Positions 54,401-63,287 of a DNA stretch of 64,000 nucleotides are shown piece after piece. The stretch lies in contig CAYRFQ010000015.1 in the NCBI GenBank assembly GCA_964423615.1, forward strand, positions 1 through 64,000, in the 5' to 3' direction. The translations under genes were made by a program, and so were the position numbers. How positions within the stretch are numbered: the stretch's first letter is position 1; every line of letters starts with the position of its first letter. Source of the stretch: CAYRFQ01 sp964423615. Its GTDB lineage: Bacteria > Planctomycetota > Planctomycetia > Gemmatales > Gemmataceae. Under the pieces are notes generated by a model. It searched no databases. It worked only from the letters and a program-made list of their open reading frames with translations, and was not told the origin of the DNA.

Positions 54401-57241
54401 TCCCAACAGCCAGGAAGTGTAGTCGTTGAAGACTTCTTCCGCCATGGCTTTTGCGGCCTGGGCTTGTTGGACCTTTACCGAGGCAAGGTTGAGTTCGCGT
54501 TGGAGTTCGCTGTCCTTGGCCTGTCGGATGGCTTCTGTTTCGGTCTGTTTGTCGAGCACTTCGACTACCCTGGGAGCGTGTTTGACATCGACCTTTTGTT
54601 TGCGAATGACGATGGCATCGCGAGACTTCGAAATCCTCGCCGAGGCCACCGGTAGATGATCGTCGGCAAACCTGACGACCGGATTTCGCCGCGCGTTGCG
54701 CTGGAAAGTCACCCGAGGATTGACCTCGATGAAGCGCCGCCATCCCTGCGTTCCCAACAGCAAGTCGAGGGCCTGCTCGGCTTTGAGCGTATCTCCAACA
54801 AGGAAATCAGCGTATTCCAAATCTTTCGGCTGCTTGATCTCGCTGGCGAGATAGAAGTGTGTCGGCATCGAGCGAATCGTCTTGTCGTCGGCGAGCTTCA
54901 AGTTGCTCTTGTCGATGACCGACACGCCCACGATCGCCTTGGCCGGTCGCCCCTGTTCGTCGGTCGCCTGGATCGTCACCGAAACAGGATCGCCGGGAGC
55001 GTACGTTGTCTTGTCTGGGGTGACCTGGAAGTTCAACTTTCGCGTCGGGCGACGGTAGATCAACCGTTCGGCTCGCTCGGTGTAGTGGTCTCCGACTTTC
55101 TCGAAGACCGTTACGCGGTAGACGCCGCCAATCGGTGCGCTTGGGCTGAGAGTCAACGAGAGTGTACGACCGGCCTTGATCCGAACGCCCTCCTTCCGAG
55201 CCATCTCACGACCACGACAGTACACACCGACCATTAACGTCTTTTCGTCCCCGGCGTTCCGGAGGGTCAAGTCGATACGATCTTTGACGACTCCGTCCTC
55301 GATGGCCAAGACGATCCCGTTGTTCTTGACGGGAGGCAAGACGGCGTAAGGTTCTCGTGAACGAGGGTGGTTCTTGGTCCGGACTCCGATCGGCCGGACG
55401 AGCTTGAGGTGGTACCGTTTTCCGAATTTTGGGACGAACGTAAAGACGCCCATTCCTTGGTTCACGCCAGCCTCGTCGTCGTCTCGAAGGGTCTCGATGT
55501 ACTTCACTCCTTCTTTCCTGTTGCAATCGAAGATGGTCACACGATTCTCATCTCCGTCGAACAGTTCGCCCTTCAAGTCGGCAGGTTTTCCGTTGGGCCG
55601 GGTGACTTCGAAATAGACTCGATTCGGAACGCCCGCGACGAGATCGCCACCCTCGGGATAGAACTGAACATAGAGGGTGTTCAACACAATGGGGATCGGA
55701 CGGACGATCGTTTCTCGGACACCTTTGTTGTCTGTGAAGAGGACCGAAACAGTCCCGGAGCCCTTGATAATCGTCCTGGGCAACTCGAACTCGAAACGAA
55801 TTTCGCCTTGGGCATTGGTGATGTGTGTGCGTTGCAGCCAAACGTTTCCGTCAACGGTCACTTTGACGACAGCGGTCTTACCCGAGAACGACTTCCCACC
55901 CTCCGTGAACGAAGCCTTGGCACGCAAGCCCACCTTGTCGCCGGGTCCGTAGCTCTTGCCATTCAATTCGAGTTCCTTGTTCAGTCGTGGTGACCGGTAT
56001 TTCTGGACCAAGAACGTCCGGACTTGGGTCGGGAATTTCTGGGTTGGAGAGGAAACGGTGATGGTGTACTCGCCTCCGGAGGCGGTGGTTGGGATCGGCC
56101 AATCACCCGAACAAATTCCGTAAATGACTCTGCCGTCCGGCCCCTTCAACAACGTCGATTTTTTTGTTCGAGCCTTTTCGTCGCTGGGTTGGGTCGTAAC
56201 ATGTGAGGTTCCCTTGATCTGCTTCAGGACAGGCTTGGCGATGCCCGGACCTTGAATTTGGACCTGCACATCTAATGGTCCTTTCGGAGATTGCAGACCG
56301 AAGCGGTCCAAGGTCATGGAACGGAAATGGACCGTTTCGCCTGGCTTGTAGAGCGGTCGATCGGTCGTCAAGTGGGTCATGTAAGTCGTACCGACGATTG
56401 GCAGTTGCTCGGTAATGGTCTCGACGTTCCCCTCCTGGTCCCTGGCCGTTACACGCATGTACAAGTCTCGTCCTGGTTCCAGACGAAGCTGCTCGTGTGG
56501 GAGTGGTACAGAGACCGATGTTCCCAGTGCACATTCCATGGTGTTGCGAAAGACGACTGCGTCGTCGGCCTGCGGGTCGATGACTTCTGCCGTGAGGTTG
56601 AGCTTTTTCGCGTTTCTGCCAGATGGCCCCCCGCGGACACCTGGTCGCGTGATGATTTGGAATGTGTTCGTCGCTCCGGCGTGAAGGGTTTGCGGACCTT
56701 GGACGACGACACGAATTTTACCGTCTGACTTTTCGACGTTTTTCAGTTCTCCAGACCATTTCTTGACGAGACCTTCGAGTTGTTCCTGGATCTCCCGCAA
56801 ACTCTGTCGCGTTTGCGTTCGACTCGCGGTGTAATCGTTTTCTCGTTGCCCGGCAAGGGTCTCGAACTGAGCGACCTCGGTCGATGCGCTCCAAACAGCA
56901 TTTTGGAGGTAGAACCACCGTCCACCTGAGGCGAGACCACCAACGACAAGGAAGCCTAGGCACGCAGCAACAGCCCATCGCAACCAGGTGGAGCGTTTGG
57001 TGGCCTTGGAAGTCGTAATTGGCTCGTTCGTGGTAGTCTTGGGTGGATCGAACGTGACGCTTGAGAAATCGGACTTGGCCGCTTCGGCCAAGATTTGCTG
57101 CTCACGCTTGGCAGCGGCCAAAGCCGTTCGCCATCCCTCCGAGGCGCGGAGTAACTCTTCGACTTGTTGTCGCGCGGGTGGGTCCAACAGGTCGTAGAGG
57201 TAGTCCACTAATAGCGCAACATTGGGTTCCTGGGGAATCAT
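51428..57241 (-). CDS. Alpha-2-macroglobulin-family giant with anti-sigma-like N-terminus
   Basis: 1937 residues. The first 55 (NVALLVDYLYDLLDPPARQQ, EELLRASEGW) resemble planctomycete anti-sigma/zf-HC2-type ends, without the usual His-Cys motif. A membrane helix is at 86-106 and a coiled coil follows. MG domains begin with YMTHLTTDRPLYKPGETVHF RSM (two blocks). Two further membrane helices lie at about 942-970 and 982-1005, then a Pro-rich low-complexity region. The thioester motif GCFEQ carries C1429 and Q1432, followed by the alpha-alpha toroid and a receptor-like end. A2M proteins trap proteases by a covalent thioester. GGAG precedes the ATG. ECF sigma factor gene lies upstream in the same direction. 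Confidence 0.92.
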   Translation of the reverse strand: MIPQEPNVALLVDYLYDLLDPPARQQVEELLRASEGWRTALAAAKREQQILAEAAKSDFSSVTFDPPKTTTNEPITTSKATKRSTWLRWAVAACLGFLVVGGLASGGRWFYLQNAVWSASTEVAQFETLAGQRENDYTASRTQTRQSLREIQEQLEGLVKKWSGELKNVEKSDGKIRVVVQGPQTLHAGATNTFQIITRPGVRGGPSGRNAKKLNLTAEVIDPQADDAVVFRNTMECALGTSVSVPLPHEQLRLEPGRDLYMRVTARDQEGNVETITEQLPIVGTTYMTHLTTDRPLYKPGETVHFRSMTLDRFGLQSPKGPLDVQVQIQGPGIAKPVLKQIKGTSHVTTQPSDEKARTKKSTLLKGPDGRVIYGICSGDWPIPTTASGGEYTITVSSPTQKFPTQVRTFLVQKYRSPRLNKELELNGKSYGPGDKVGLRAKASFTEGGKSFSGKTAVVKVTVDGNVWLQRTHITNAQGEIRFEFELPRTIIKGSGTVSVLFTDNKGVRETIVRPIPIVLNTLYVQFYPEGGDLVAGVPNRVYFEVTRPNGKPADLKGELFDGDENRVTIFDCNRKEGVKYIETLRDDDEAGVNQGMGVFTFVPKFGKRYHLKLVRPIGVRTKNHPRSREPYAVLPPVKNNGIVLAIEDGVVKDRIDLTLRNAGDEKTLMVGVYCRGREMARKEGVRIKAGRTLSLTLSPSAPIGGVYRVTVFEKVGDHYTERAERLIYRRPTRKLNFQVTPDKTTYAPGDPVSVTIQATDEQGRPAKAIVGVSVIDKSNLKLADDKTIRSMPTHFYLASEIKQPKDLEYADFLVGDTLKAEQALDLLLGTQGWRRFIEVNPRVTFQRNARRNPVVRFADDHLPVASARISKSRDAIVIRKQKVDVKHAPRVVEVLDKQTETEAIRQAKDSELQRELNLASVKVQQAQAAKAMAEEVFNDYTSWLLGIVLVTAIIVLFGVALVCGVIGLIKSDSKESGGEQVYLAICFISLAVAFITLYAITVVGTRSEATFHMVSNELVDGGDGGIEGAKEAPMAMAPARDEDRFFAVEEKARLKEMPAANVARPQDAKRLAPPQDPQRPAIRNGPQPEANRLVAPAPPEAPGQFGAAEADEPNFEGENFPLDAGPEPDRRIGINQVVRPGVPGGPRRFPMPPRGNVNQLRRQNQYQRLARVLLRENREIAGMPRPKRPFVAREYAYRNPRNTAETKTDERTSFLETLYWHPVKVLSDGQTKIAFDINDSVTTFEIKVFGHTLDGRLGSTTKEIASRLPFSISPLVPTELSNTDELVVPVTAFNDTKASQEVTITGEATGLNFVGSREQNLNVGGGQNQKVLFRLEPNITEGKASVLLRGSSKTLGGDAVRYEVGVVPEGFPFVGAKSDTLDRPVFHTIDLPERLVEGSLRCRVRVYPTVVAELQKGLDGLLREPYGCFEQTSSSNYPNVMILSYLKTTRKAAPEVEERARGFIKRGYKRLISFECTDPAEMDKRGYEWFGGTAPPHEALTAYGLLQFKDLSGVYDSVNAEMLKRTENYLLGQRDGRGSFKRNKRALDSFGSAPPHITDAYIVWSLTETGTKADLSKEFQALQARAKDSTDPYFLSLVSLGLLNNGKTKEVVELLKKVSGMQAENGQVEGAQTSITRSGGRDLQIETTSLALMAWLRVDDQLRTNGQDREFNQQSRAAAKWVGQQRGGFGGFGSTQSTILALKALIAYAKERTKTAKSGDLMILLKDNETGQFAPVAVEEFNAGHEGEIVAEIPSEQLKLFRPGKNEVQIRLTNNKLPYTLNWTYNTLRPNNPKAAPVHLTTRLDQAKARQGETVQLSLKVENKTGVGQGMTVAVIGLPAGLQLPPDRKELKELATRLDKGTKPGKIGAWEVSPTGRELILYWRSLAPNQKPIEIDLTLICKYPGKFRGPASRAYLYYTSEQKYWVDPLKIEIGAE

Positions 57242-58130
57242 CGTCGTCTCCGTATTGTCTAGTCGCTCTGAGGCCTCTCGGCTGCTTGGATCGTCGGATA
57301 AAGTTGAGTCGCGTTGCTTGTTTCAGCTCCGAAGGGACAACAATTCCTGGCCGTGGCCCGAGCCCATGGAGTTGCTATTGCAAACACGACACGTATTTCT
57401 CCGCCTCCTCACACCGCAAGGCACCTTCGCTCCGTGTTGTTTAGTGGTTCCGGTCTCTCCGGGGCTTTGGCGATCGAAAGAATAGGTATGGTGCAAGTTC
57501 CAAAATTTGCACCATTTCAGCGCTAAATCGTCGGAAAAGTGACGCAAAACGGTCTACTTCCAATAACAAAAGAGGCGTCCGTTTTTCGTACTTTTGTCCA
57601 CCCTCGCTTCCTTATCTCCATGCGATTAAAAAGTTCATGGAAACGGCTCTTCAACGAGTCCATCCAATCGAAGGTCTTGCGTGTGATTTGGAACTCTCGG
57701 AAGGTCTCTGCCCAGGGCCTCATAGGGTAGTGTTTGGCGTGGTGGCATTTTCCCAAAATGGCCCTGCTCCAAACATTCTCTCAATTTCCCTGCACCCCAC
57801 CGCCAACACACCCCAGTCCAGAAGTCACCTGGAAAATTGTTTTCCCCACGACGTGGCTTGGGTGAAACACGTTTCGTTCGAAGCGCAGCACCCAAATACG
57901 GCAGGTATGGCTCCGACTGCCCGTTCCGTGGGATTGACTCGGCTTCGGAATCGTCCAAGAAATTCAAAAGGCACAGGCTGGTTTGGTCGGTCTTGTCGTT
58001 GACCGACCCACAGGGAGTTCCAATTCTTGTTTTTGGGAGGCGAAACGGATTCTGTTTTGCAGAGGCCAAAGGAGAGGTAAAAAGGGAAATTCTGTGTCCC
58101 TTGTTATCGTCACCTTTGGCCTCTCTGTTT
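57242..58130. other. Long spacer with repeats between A2M and sigma genes
   Basis: 889 bp, no supported gene. Holds a 48-bp repeat copy (57293-57340) continuing into a CTCCGAAGG hairpin region up to about 57375, an inverted repeat ATGGTGCAA/TTGCACCAT (57488-57515), and otherwise only short frames. Confidence 0.5.
57293..57375 (+). repeat. Third copy of the GTCGG...CTCCGAAGG element
   Basis: GTCGGATAAA at the start matches 34821; the part from CAGCTCCGAAGG through CCGTGG and CCCATGGA matches 34897-34946. Confidence 0.55.
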
Positions 58131-58697
58131 TCACACGAGCATCTTCCGCAGTTTTTCCAGTGCGCTACGCATCTGAGTCTTGACGGTACCGACCGGACAG
58201 CTTCGCATTTCGGCGATCTGTTCGTACGTAAGTTCGCCGTTTTGACGCAGGAGAAAGACTTCCTTCTCTTCTTCTCGTAGGCGAGTCAACGCTTTGCGGA
58301 CTCGTTCGACCGATTCTTTATATTCGAGGACTTGGCCCGGCTGTGGTTCTTGGGCAACCATGATGAATTCCTCTCCCTTCAACGGCTTGACGCGTCGATT
58401 CCAGGCACTTCGTTGCATGTCCTTGGCGGTGTTGAAACCGACGCGGAAGATCCAGGCACGCAGGTTCAGGATCTGGTGAACTTGAGCACGTGCCCCCCAA
58501 CACTTGACAAAGGCATCTTGAGCGGCATCTTGGGCGTCATCCTTGTTGCCCAATACGTACAACAAAGTGCTGACGAGTTCGTCGCGAAGTTCGCGAAACG
58601 CTTTGACCAGGATCTCCTCCGGTGTCGCTTTCGGAGGCGATTGTTGTGATGTCTTGCCACTCAATTGTGCATCCTGAGGCTCGTCCAGCTTGGCCAT
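58131..58697 (-). CDS. ECF-type RNA polymerase sigma factor
   Basis: 188 residues. Region 2 (ELVSTLLYVLGNKDDAQDAA QDAFVKCW, then NLRAWIFRVGFNTAKDMQR) and region 4 (LREEEKEVFLLRQNGELTYE QIAE, PVGTVKTQMRSALEKLRKML) are both clear, with no extra domain. Planctomycete ECF groups often lack a separate anti-sigma gene and pair with a downstream membrane protein; here that would be the alpha-2-macroglobulin, 890 bp downstream in the same direction. The start has only a weak ribosome binding site. Confidence 0.92.
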   Translation of the reverse strand: MAKLDEPQDAQLSGKTSQQSPPKATPEEILVKAFRELRDELVSTLLYVLGNKDDAQDAAQDAFVKCWGARAQVHQILNLRAWIFRVGFNTAKDMQRSAWNRRVKPLKGEEFIMVAQEPQPGQVLEYKESVERVRKALTRLREEEKEVFLLRQNGELTYEQIAEMRSCPVGTVKTQMRSALEKLRKMLV

Positions 58698-59235
58698 TGA
58701 TTTTCACCGTAAAAGACGAGAACGTCCTGCGACTGGTTTGGTTTTTCTCGACGGAAAAGTTAAGACGTGACACCAGTTGCGCCCGAACCAAAAAGGACAA
58801 ACTCTGGCTCGGGGCGTTCGGTTGTCCAAGGGAAGACCACGCGAAGGTGTGAAAAGTGAAATCAGTGTACCTTCGGAGATCCAAACGTGAATCGATTGTC
58901 GCCTCCCGTGTCCGACCCGGTCAAGGCGATTTGTCAACTTTTTCAACACCCATCCGGACCGAAGGTCGTCCCGAATGAGAAACGATGACATACCGTTGAC
59001 AATCCGAAAATATCGGCCGTTTGACCCCAGTCGAACAGATTGATCTACCACAAAAGATATGCCTGTTTCGGCCTTTCGTTGGCCGAGGGGGAGTTCTTTC
59101 ACGTCATCCCTTGCCTGTCCAACGACTGAATCTACAATTGCAATGATCTTGAGAAGATTCCGGTGATTTCTTCCCGCCGAAGTCTTCCTTCGGTTCTTCT
59201 TTTCTAGCTTCCAGAGCTGTGGCTAGGAGTTCAAC
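58698..59235. other. Divergent spacer, nothing recognised
   Basis: 538 bp between the sigma factor and the STAS-like gene. Contains promoters for both directions by position; no repeat or convincing frame seen. Confidence 0.4.
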
Positions 59236-59661
59236 GTGCCATTCTCTTCTTATCTCGAAGTGGCGGAAAAACTTCTGGTGACGACCGTATCCGGGGTCGT
59301 CACCGACGAGGAGTTGTGGGCGCACCAAAACAAACTGTTGAAAAATCACATTTATGAAGTCCCTCAATTCGAACTGGTGGATACTCGTTCGGTGGAATCT
59401 TGGCAGATATCCTCCGCCGGACAATGGCAACTGGCCCTGATTGTCCAACACTTTGAAGAACAGATGCGAGGACTCCGCGTGGCCATGGTTGCCAAAACGC
59501 AACACATCTACGGCATGTTTCGCATGTGGGAACTCCAGCGAGAAAATCTCGACTACAAAGTGAAAGTGTTTCGCTACTACGATCAAGCGTGCCAATGGCT
59601 TGGCGTCCCTTCGATCCGCCAACAACCACACGCCAGCTGTTTTTCCTCCACGGAGCTATAG
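59236..59661 (+). CDS. STAS/SpoIIAA-like protein
   Basis: 141 residues from GTG 59236, with AGGAG 6 nt upstream. LLVTTVSGVVTDEELWAHQN, then FELVDTRSVESWQISSAGQW and a late VFRYYDQACQWLGV match the small STAS/SEC14-like family (beta strand, helix, strand D-x-R, closing D-x-x-x-A-x-x-W-L). These proteins are thought to bind lipids or act as protein-interaction modules. It has no membrane segment. The last 15 residues are not conserved. Confidence 0.75.
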   Translation: MPFSSYLEVAEKLLVTTVSGVVTDEELWAHQNKLLKNHIYEVPQFELVDTRSVESWQISSAGQWQLALIVQHFEEQMRGLRVAMVAKTQHIYGMFRMWELQRENLDYKVKVFRYYDQACQWLGVPSIRQQPHASCFSSTEL

Positions 59662-59764
59662 TCGCATTCCATTTCTCGGTGGTCTTCTCTGTCTGCCATG
59701 CGCCGATACAATGGCGCGGGAAGACAAAACAACCGCATGTCACCCCGCAAATGGATGATCCAAG

Positions 59765-60364
59765 ATGAACAGAAATTGCCCATCCTGTGGAGCCACTTAC
59801 AAAATCGGTCCAGAACACGTCGGTCGTTCGGTCAAATGTCAGGGATGCGGAAGCGCGTTGGTCGTCAGGCCCGAAGGCCTTGCTCTCGATCAGCCACCCC
59901 CACAAGCCCCGATTGCATCCCAGGATAGCTATTCCCAAAACTACGGGGTTCCGGGGGGAATGCCCCCAAATACTTACGGACAGGCAGGTTACGGTCAAGA
60001 TTATGGAGGCTACGACCAAGGGTACGACGATAGGGACCAAACGTACGACCGTCGGCCACAAAGGCGGTCCCGTCCGAGTGGCGAAATGTCCCCCGTGATG
60101 GAGTTCTTGTTGTTTCGGCGAATGATTGCGCCAGTCGTCCTGCAAGTCCTATTCTGGGTCGCTGTGGTTGTTGCTGAAATTGGCTTGCTTGTCACTGCTG
60201 TGATGGCGTTCGCCAACGGAAACTGGCTGTATGGAATAGGTGGCTTCCTTGGGATGTTCTTTTTCCCCTTCTTGCTTCGATTGTACACGGAGCTACTCAT
60301 CGTAGCCTTCCAAATCCACGACGAACTCCGACAGATCCGCGAAGAGTTGAAAAAAACAAAGTGA
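59765..60364 (+). CDS. Zinc-ribbon DUF4282 membrane protein
   Basis: 199 residues. MNRNCPSCGATYKIGPEHVG and SVKCQGCGSALVV give a four-Cys zinc ribbon of the MJ0042 type. Residues 45-100 are a Gly/Tyr/Gln-rich disordered linker (QNYGVPGGMPPNTYGQAGYG). Then comes DUF4282: FLLFRRMIAPVVLQVLFWVA and GGFLGMFFFPFLLRLYTELL, two membrane helices, ending in FQIHDELRQIREELKK. It probably senses or docks at the membrane with the zinc ribbon in the cytoplasm. Function unknown. Confidence 0.85.
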   Translation: MNRNCPSCGATYKIGPEHVGRSVKCQGCGSALVVRPEGLALDQPPPQAPIASQDSYSQNYGVPGGMPPNTYGQAGYGQDYGGYDQGYDDRDQTYDRRPQRRSRPSGEMSPVMEFLLFRRMIAPVVLQVLFWVAVVVAEIGLLVTAVMAFANGNWLYGIGGFLGMFFFPFLLRLYTELLIVAFQIHDELRQIREELKKTK

Positions 60365-60639
60365 CTGGGTTTCTTGCTGAGAAGTGAGCTGCTTTGCCGC
60401 GAACTCGTCCTGTCGTCCTGCCCGAATGAGACGGACGTTCCCGTGTTTCGTTCTCAACGTCAGGTCTTTCCACAACTCTTCGTACCTGAAGTGTCTTCCG
60501 CTCAGAGTCTTCGTTCCACCACAACACGGAGCCCTTCCGACTCGTTGGGGTATCCGTATAACTTCAACAAAACCGATCTTTGCATCAATTGACCCGTTTC
60601 AGAAACGGAACGCCCAGGAACACATTACGGGAAAATATC

Positions 60640-61137
60640 ATGTGTCACCGTTTTCGCTTGTGCATGATTTTGGGATGTCTTGGCTTGCTCGGCGGCTCCG
60701 CTGTTTCCGCTAACCAGCCGCTCAAAGGCATTCAATCGCAAGGAAAGAAGAAAGTCGAAGGCATTACAGGAACGTGGGACAACGTAGCCAAAGCACCAAA
60801 CGGCCTGATCTTCAAGTATCAGATGGTTCTGATTCAGAAAGGCGAAAAGCTAACGGGTTACGTCTTTGATCCTCTGAAAAACAAGAAAAAAGAACAGATT
60901 TTCAAAGGCAAGGTCCAACGCAAAAAGGTCACTTTTTACCACTATGGTGATTTCGAAGGGAAAAAATACAAAGCGTCGTACGAGGGAAAAATTGGTCGCT
61001 CGGGCATTAAGGGCCAAATCGAAGTCGAATCGGACGACGACGGTGACTTCTTGATTTGGAACGCGACCCGCGCGAACATTAGAAAAGACCGAAATGACAA
61101 CAAGTCTGCCAAAACCAAACGTCGGGACGCGAAGTAG
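60640..61137 (+). CDS. Small secreted hypothetical protein
   Basis: 165 residues from ATG 60640; an upstream in-frame start at 60580 is not supported. Signal peptide 1-23 (ILGCLGLLGGSAVSA). The mature part looks like a beta-barrel of the lipocalin kind: GITGTWDNVAKAPNGLIFKY, then LTGYVFDPLKNKKKEQIFKG, VTFYHYGDFEGKKYKASYEG and a strongly basic tail. No family recognised beyond a general similarity to secreted planctomycete proteins. Confidence 0.7.
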   Translation: MCHRFRLCMILGCLGLLGGSAVSANQPLKGIQSQGKKKVEGITGTWDNVAKAPNGLIFKYQMVLIQKGEKLTGYVFDPLKNKKKEQIFKGKVQRKKVTFYHYGDFEGKKYKASYEGKIGRSGIKGQIEVESDDDGDFLIWNATRANIRKDRNDNKSAKTKRRDAK

Positions 61138-61325
61138 TTTGGGCTATCCCGGAAACGACCCACAATAGAGCCGGAGTTCGGGGATCACTTCGAGCGTGTC
61201 TTCGGACAAGTTTCCTGTTATCTTAAGAAAAGATAGGAGTCTCTTTTTTATCGAGTTGCCACACAACGACTCGTGTTCTGGGGCCAATACTCCTTCCGAA
61301 TACGAACGATAACGAGGATTTCGTA

Positions 61326-62093
61326 ATGACTCGGATTTTCGTCTTGCTTACGTTGCTTTGCACGATGGTGGGTTGTGACGCGGACACACCGACGGCCGAT
61401 ACGGAGAAAGCCAAACCCAAAACTACCAAGAAAGTCGTGGGTGAGAAACCGCTCAAGCCGACCAAGGAAGTCAGGGTCGGCAAGAATGTCTACGTCCAGT
61501 TCTTCGAAGACGGAAATCGACGAGTTGCCGTGAACTCCTATGTCTGTCGCCGGACGGATTTTCTTGAGCAGCTGCTCTGTCGGAAGCTGACAAAGGAACA
61601 CGAAGCCGTCTTGGCTGCTGACGTCGATGCAAAAACGATCCACGCTGCCCTTCTCGTTGCGAAAGCCGAACCAGGGAGCCCTGTGGTCTACGAACCCTAC
61701 AAAGCAGCCCACGGGACCAAGATCGAAGTCTCGCTGCAGTATAAACACAAAGGCAAAGTAGTCGTTGTTCCGGCCCAGTCCTGGGTCAAGAACCTCAAGA
61801 CCAAGAAGACGATGAAATACAAATACTGGGTCTTCGCAGGAAGCCGAATCTTCAAAGCCCAGCGTGAAGGCGAAAAGCCGTTTTATGCCGCAAACGACGG
61901 GGACATCATCTGCGTCGCGAACTTCGACACGGCTTTACTCGACTTACCAGTTCGTCTCCCGAAGGACAACTCCGAATTGGTCTTTGAGGCCAATACAGAG
62001 GTCATCCCTCCGGAGAAGACGCCAGTCCGTGTCATTCTCCAGCCGATCCTTGAGAAGAATACGAAAAAAGTTGAGAAGAAAAACAACAAGTAA
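61326..62093 (+). CDS. YdjY-domain lipoprotein
   Basis: 255 residues with a lipobox (TLLCTMVGC, Cys17). After a Lys/Thr-rich linker comes the YdjY domain: KEHEAVLAADVDAKTIHAAL, LVAKAEPGSPVVYEPYKAAH, KYWVFAGSRIFKAQREGEKP-like segment, NDGDIICVANFDTALLDLPV and the closing PPEKTPVRVILQPI. Common as a paralogous lipoprotein family in planctomycetes. Ends in a basic tail EKNTKKVEKKNNK. Function unknown; probably in the periplasm. Confidence 0.88.
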   Translation: MTRIFVLLTLLCTMVGCDADTPTADTEKAKPKTTKKVVGEKPLKPTKEVRVGKNVYVQFFEDGNRRVAVNSYVCRRTDFLEQLLCRKLTKEHEAVLAADVDAKTIHAALLVAKAEPGSPVVYEPYKAAHGTKIEVSLQYKHKGKVVVVPAQSWVKNLKTKKTMKYKYWVFAGSRIFKAQREGEKPFYAANDGDIICVANFDTALLDLPVRLPKDNSELVFEANTEVIPPEKTPVRVILQPILEKNTKKVEKKNNK

Positions 62094-62118
62094 TTCTGAC
62101 GAGGAGAGATTACACAAG

Positions 62119-62152
62119 CAAACCGGAGGAGCCTTCTTCTCCGGTTTGTTTT
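62119..62152 (+). terminator. Intrinsic terminator
   Basis: CAAACCGGAG and CTCCGGTTTG form a 10-bp stem with a 10-nt loop, followed by TTTTA. It sits 25 bp after the YdjY gene. Confidence 0.8.
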
Positions 62153-62342
62153 ATGCGCGGAGCTGACCCGAAATGGTCTTGGAGGATGCTGTGCTATTGT
62201 GTCGAATAAATAAAAAACTCGGTAAGAATCAGCATGCCCACACCGTCCCAAGGAGCGAGGACCTTTTATCCTACCGAAACAGGAACCGTGCTCGGCACGA
62301 AACTATAAAAATTTTTGGTCAGAGAAAAGGAAACGAGAACCG

Positions 62343-63068
62343 ATGACCGTAGCAGAATTCGGATTCGACGAAATCGCGGAAGCCTCCAAGGAACTGAAAC
62401 ACGAAAGCCCCCAAACGATTCTGCGCTGGGCGGTGGAGACGTTCCATCCCTACCTGACGATGGGAACGGCGTTCGGAGCGGAAGGCTGCTGCGTCATTCA
62501 TATGCTCGCAGAGATCAACCCAGACGTTCGCATTTTTAATCTCGAGACGGGCTACCAATTTCCCGAAACCCTCCAACTCCGCGAGCGAATCAAGGAGAAA
62601 TACGGGATCGAAGTCGAATACGTTCGCCCAGAAACGACTGTCGACGAATACGAGGCCAGGCACAACGGACCGTTGTACGTGATCGATTCGAATAAATGTT
62701 GCCAGGATAGGAAAATCGGCCTCGTTCGCGGAGCCGTGGAAGGCTACAGGGCCTGGGTTAGCTCGATTCGTGGTGACCAGACAAAAGACCGAGCCGCAGC
62801 AGACGTTGTTCAGTGGGACCGCAAGTTCGGTTTGGTCAAGATCAACCCACTCCTCCAGTGGACCAAACGCGACGTCTGGAACTTCCTTTTTGAAAACGAC
62901 GTGCCGTACAACGCTCTCCACGACCAAAACTATCCCAGCATCGGCTGTTGGCCCTGTACGCGAGCAGTCCTCGACGGGGAAGATGAACGAGCCGGACGGT
63001 GGTCGGGGACGGCCAAGAAAGAGTGCGGTCTGCACGTTCTCGAACACCAGGATGGGAGCGGCATTTAG
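62343..63068 (+). CDS. cysH: APS/PAPS reductase
   Basis: 241 residues. It reduces adenylyl sulfate (or PAPS) to sulfite in sulfate assimilation. The PP-loop region TMGTAFGAEGCCVIHMLAEI and FNLETGYQFPETLQL is followed by the 4Fe-4S cysteine pattern C119-C120 and C202-C205 (GCWPC), which points to an APS-type bacterial enzyme. RGDQTKDRAAADVV and ECGLH (catalytic C228) complete the site. AAAGGAA lies upstream. The SLC13-like carrier at 44892 could import sulfate, but it is distant. Confidence 0.93.
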   Translation: MTVAEFGFDEIAEASKELKHESPQTILRWAVETFHPYLTMGTAFGAEGCCVIHMLAEINPDVRIFNLETGYQFPETLQLRERIKEKYGIEVEYVRPETTVDEYEARHNGPLYVIDSNKCCQDRKIGLVRGAVEGYRAWVSSIRGDQTKDRAAADVVQWDRKFGLVKINPLLQWTKRDVWNFLFENDVPYNALHDQNYPSIGCWPCTRAVLDGEDERAGRWSGTAKKECGLHVLEHQDGSGI

Positions 63069-63287
63069 AACGGACTTGGTCTCTTTCGAGAACCCAGAAC
63101 GGTTCTCAATTCCGTCACTCGTTAAACGGATCGAAAGATACACGGACCTCTATTTTGGAGCGGAAGCCCACGTAGTCCTGAACGTTCTGGTTCTCTACAA
63201 TGATTGCAGACGTAAACCGGAATTGGAAAAACTACGTGCAAAATGGCAAACACGTAACTTCTCACAATCTCAACCCATAAATAGCCC

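Noticed and set aside
58704..59102. 132-codon minus-strand frame upstream of the sigma gene
   Set aside because: Low similarity to anything known, poor codon pattern, and it covers the region expected to hold the sigma promoter.
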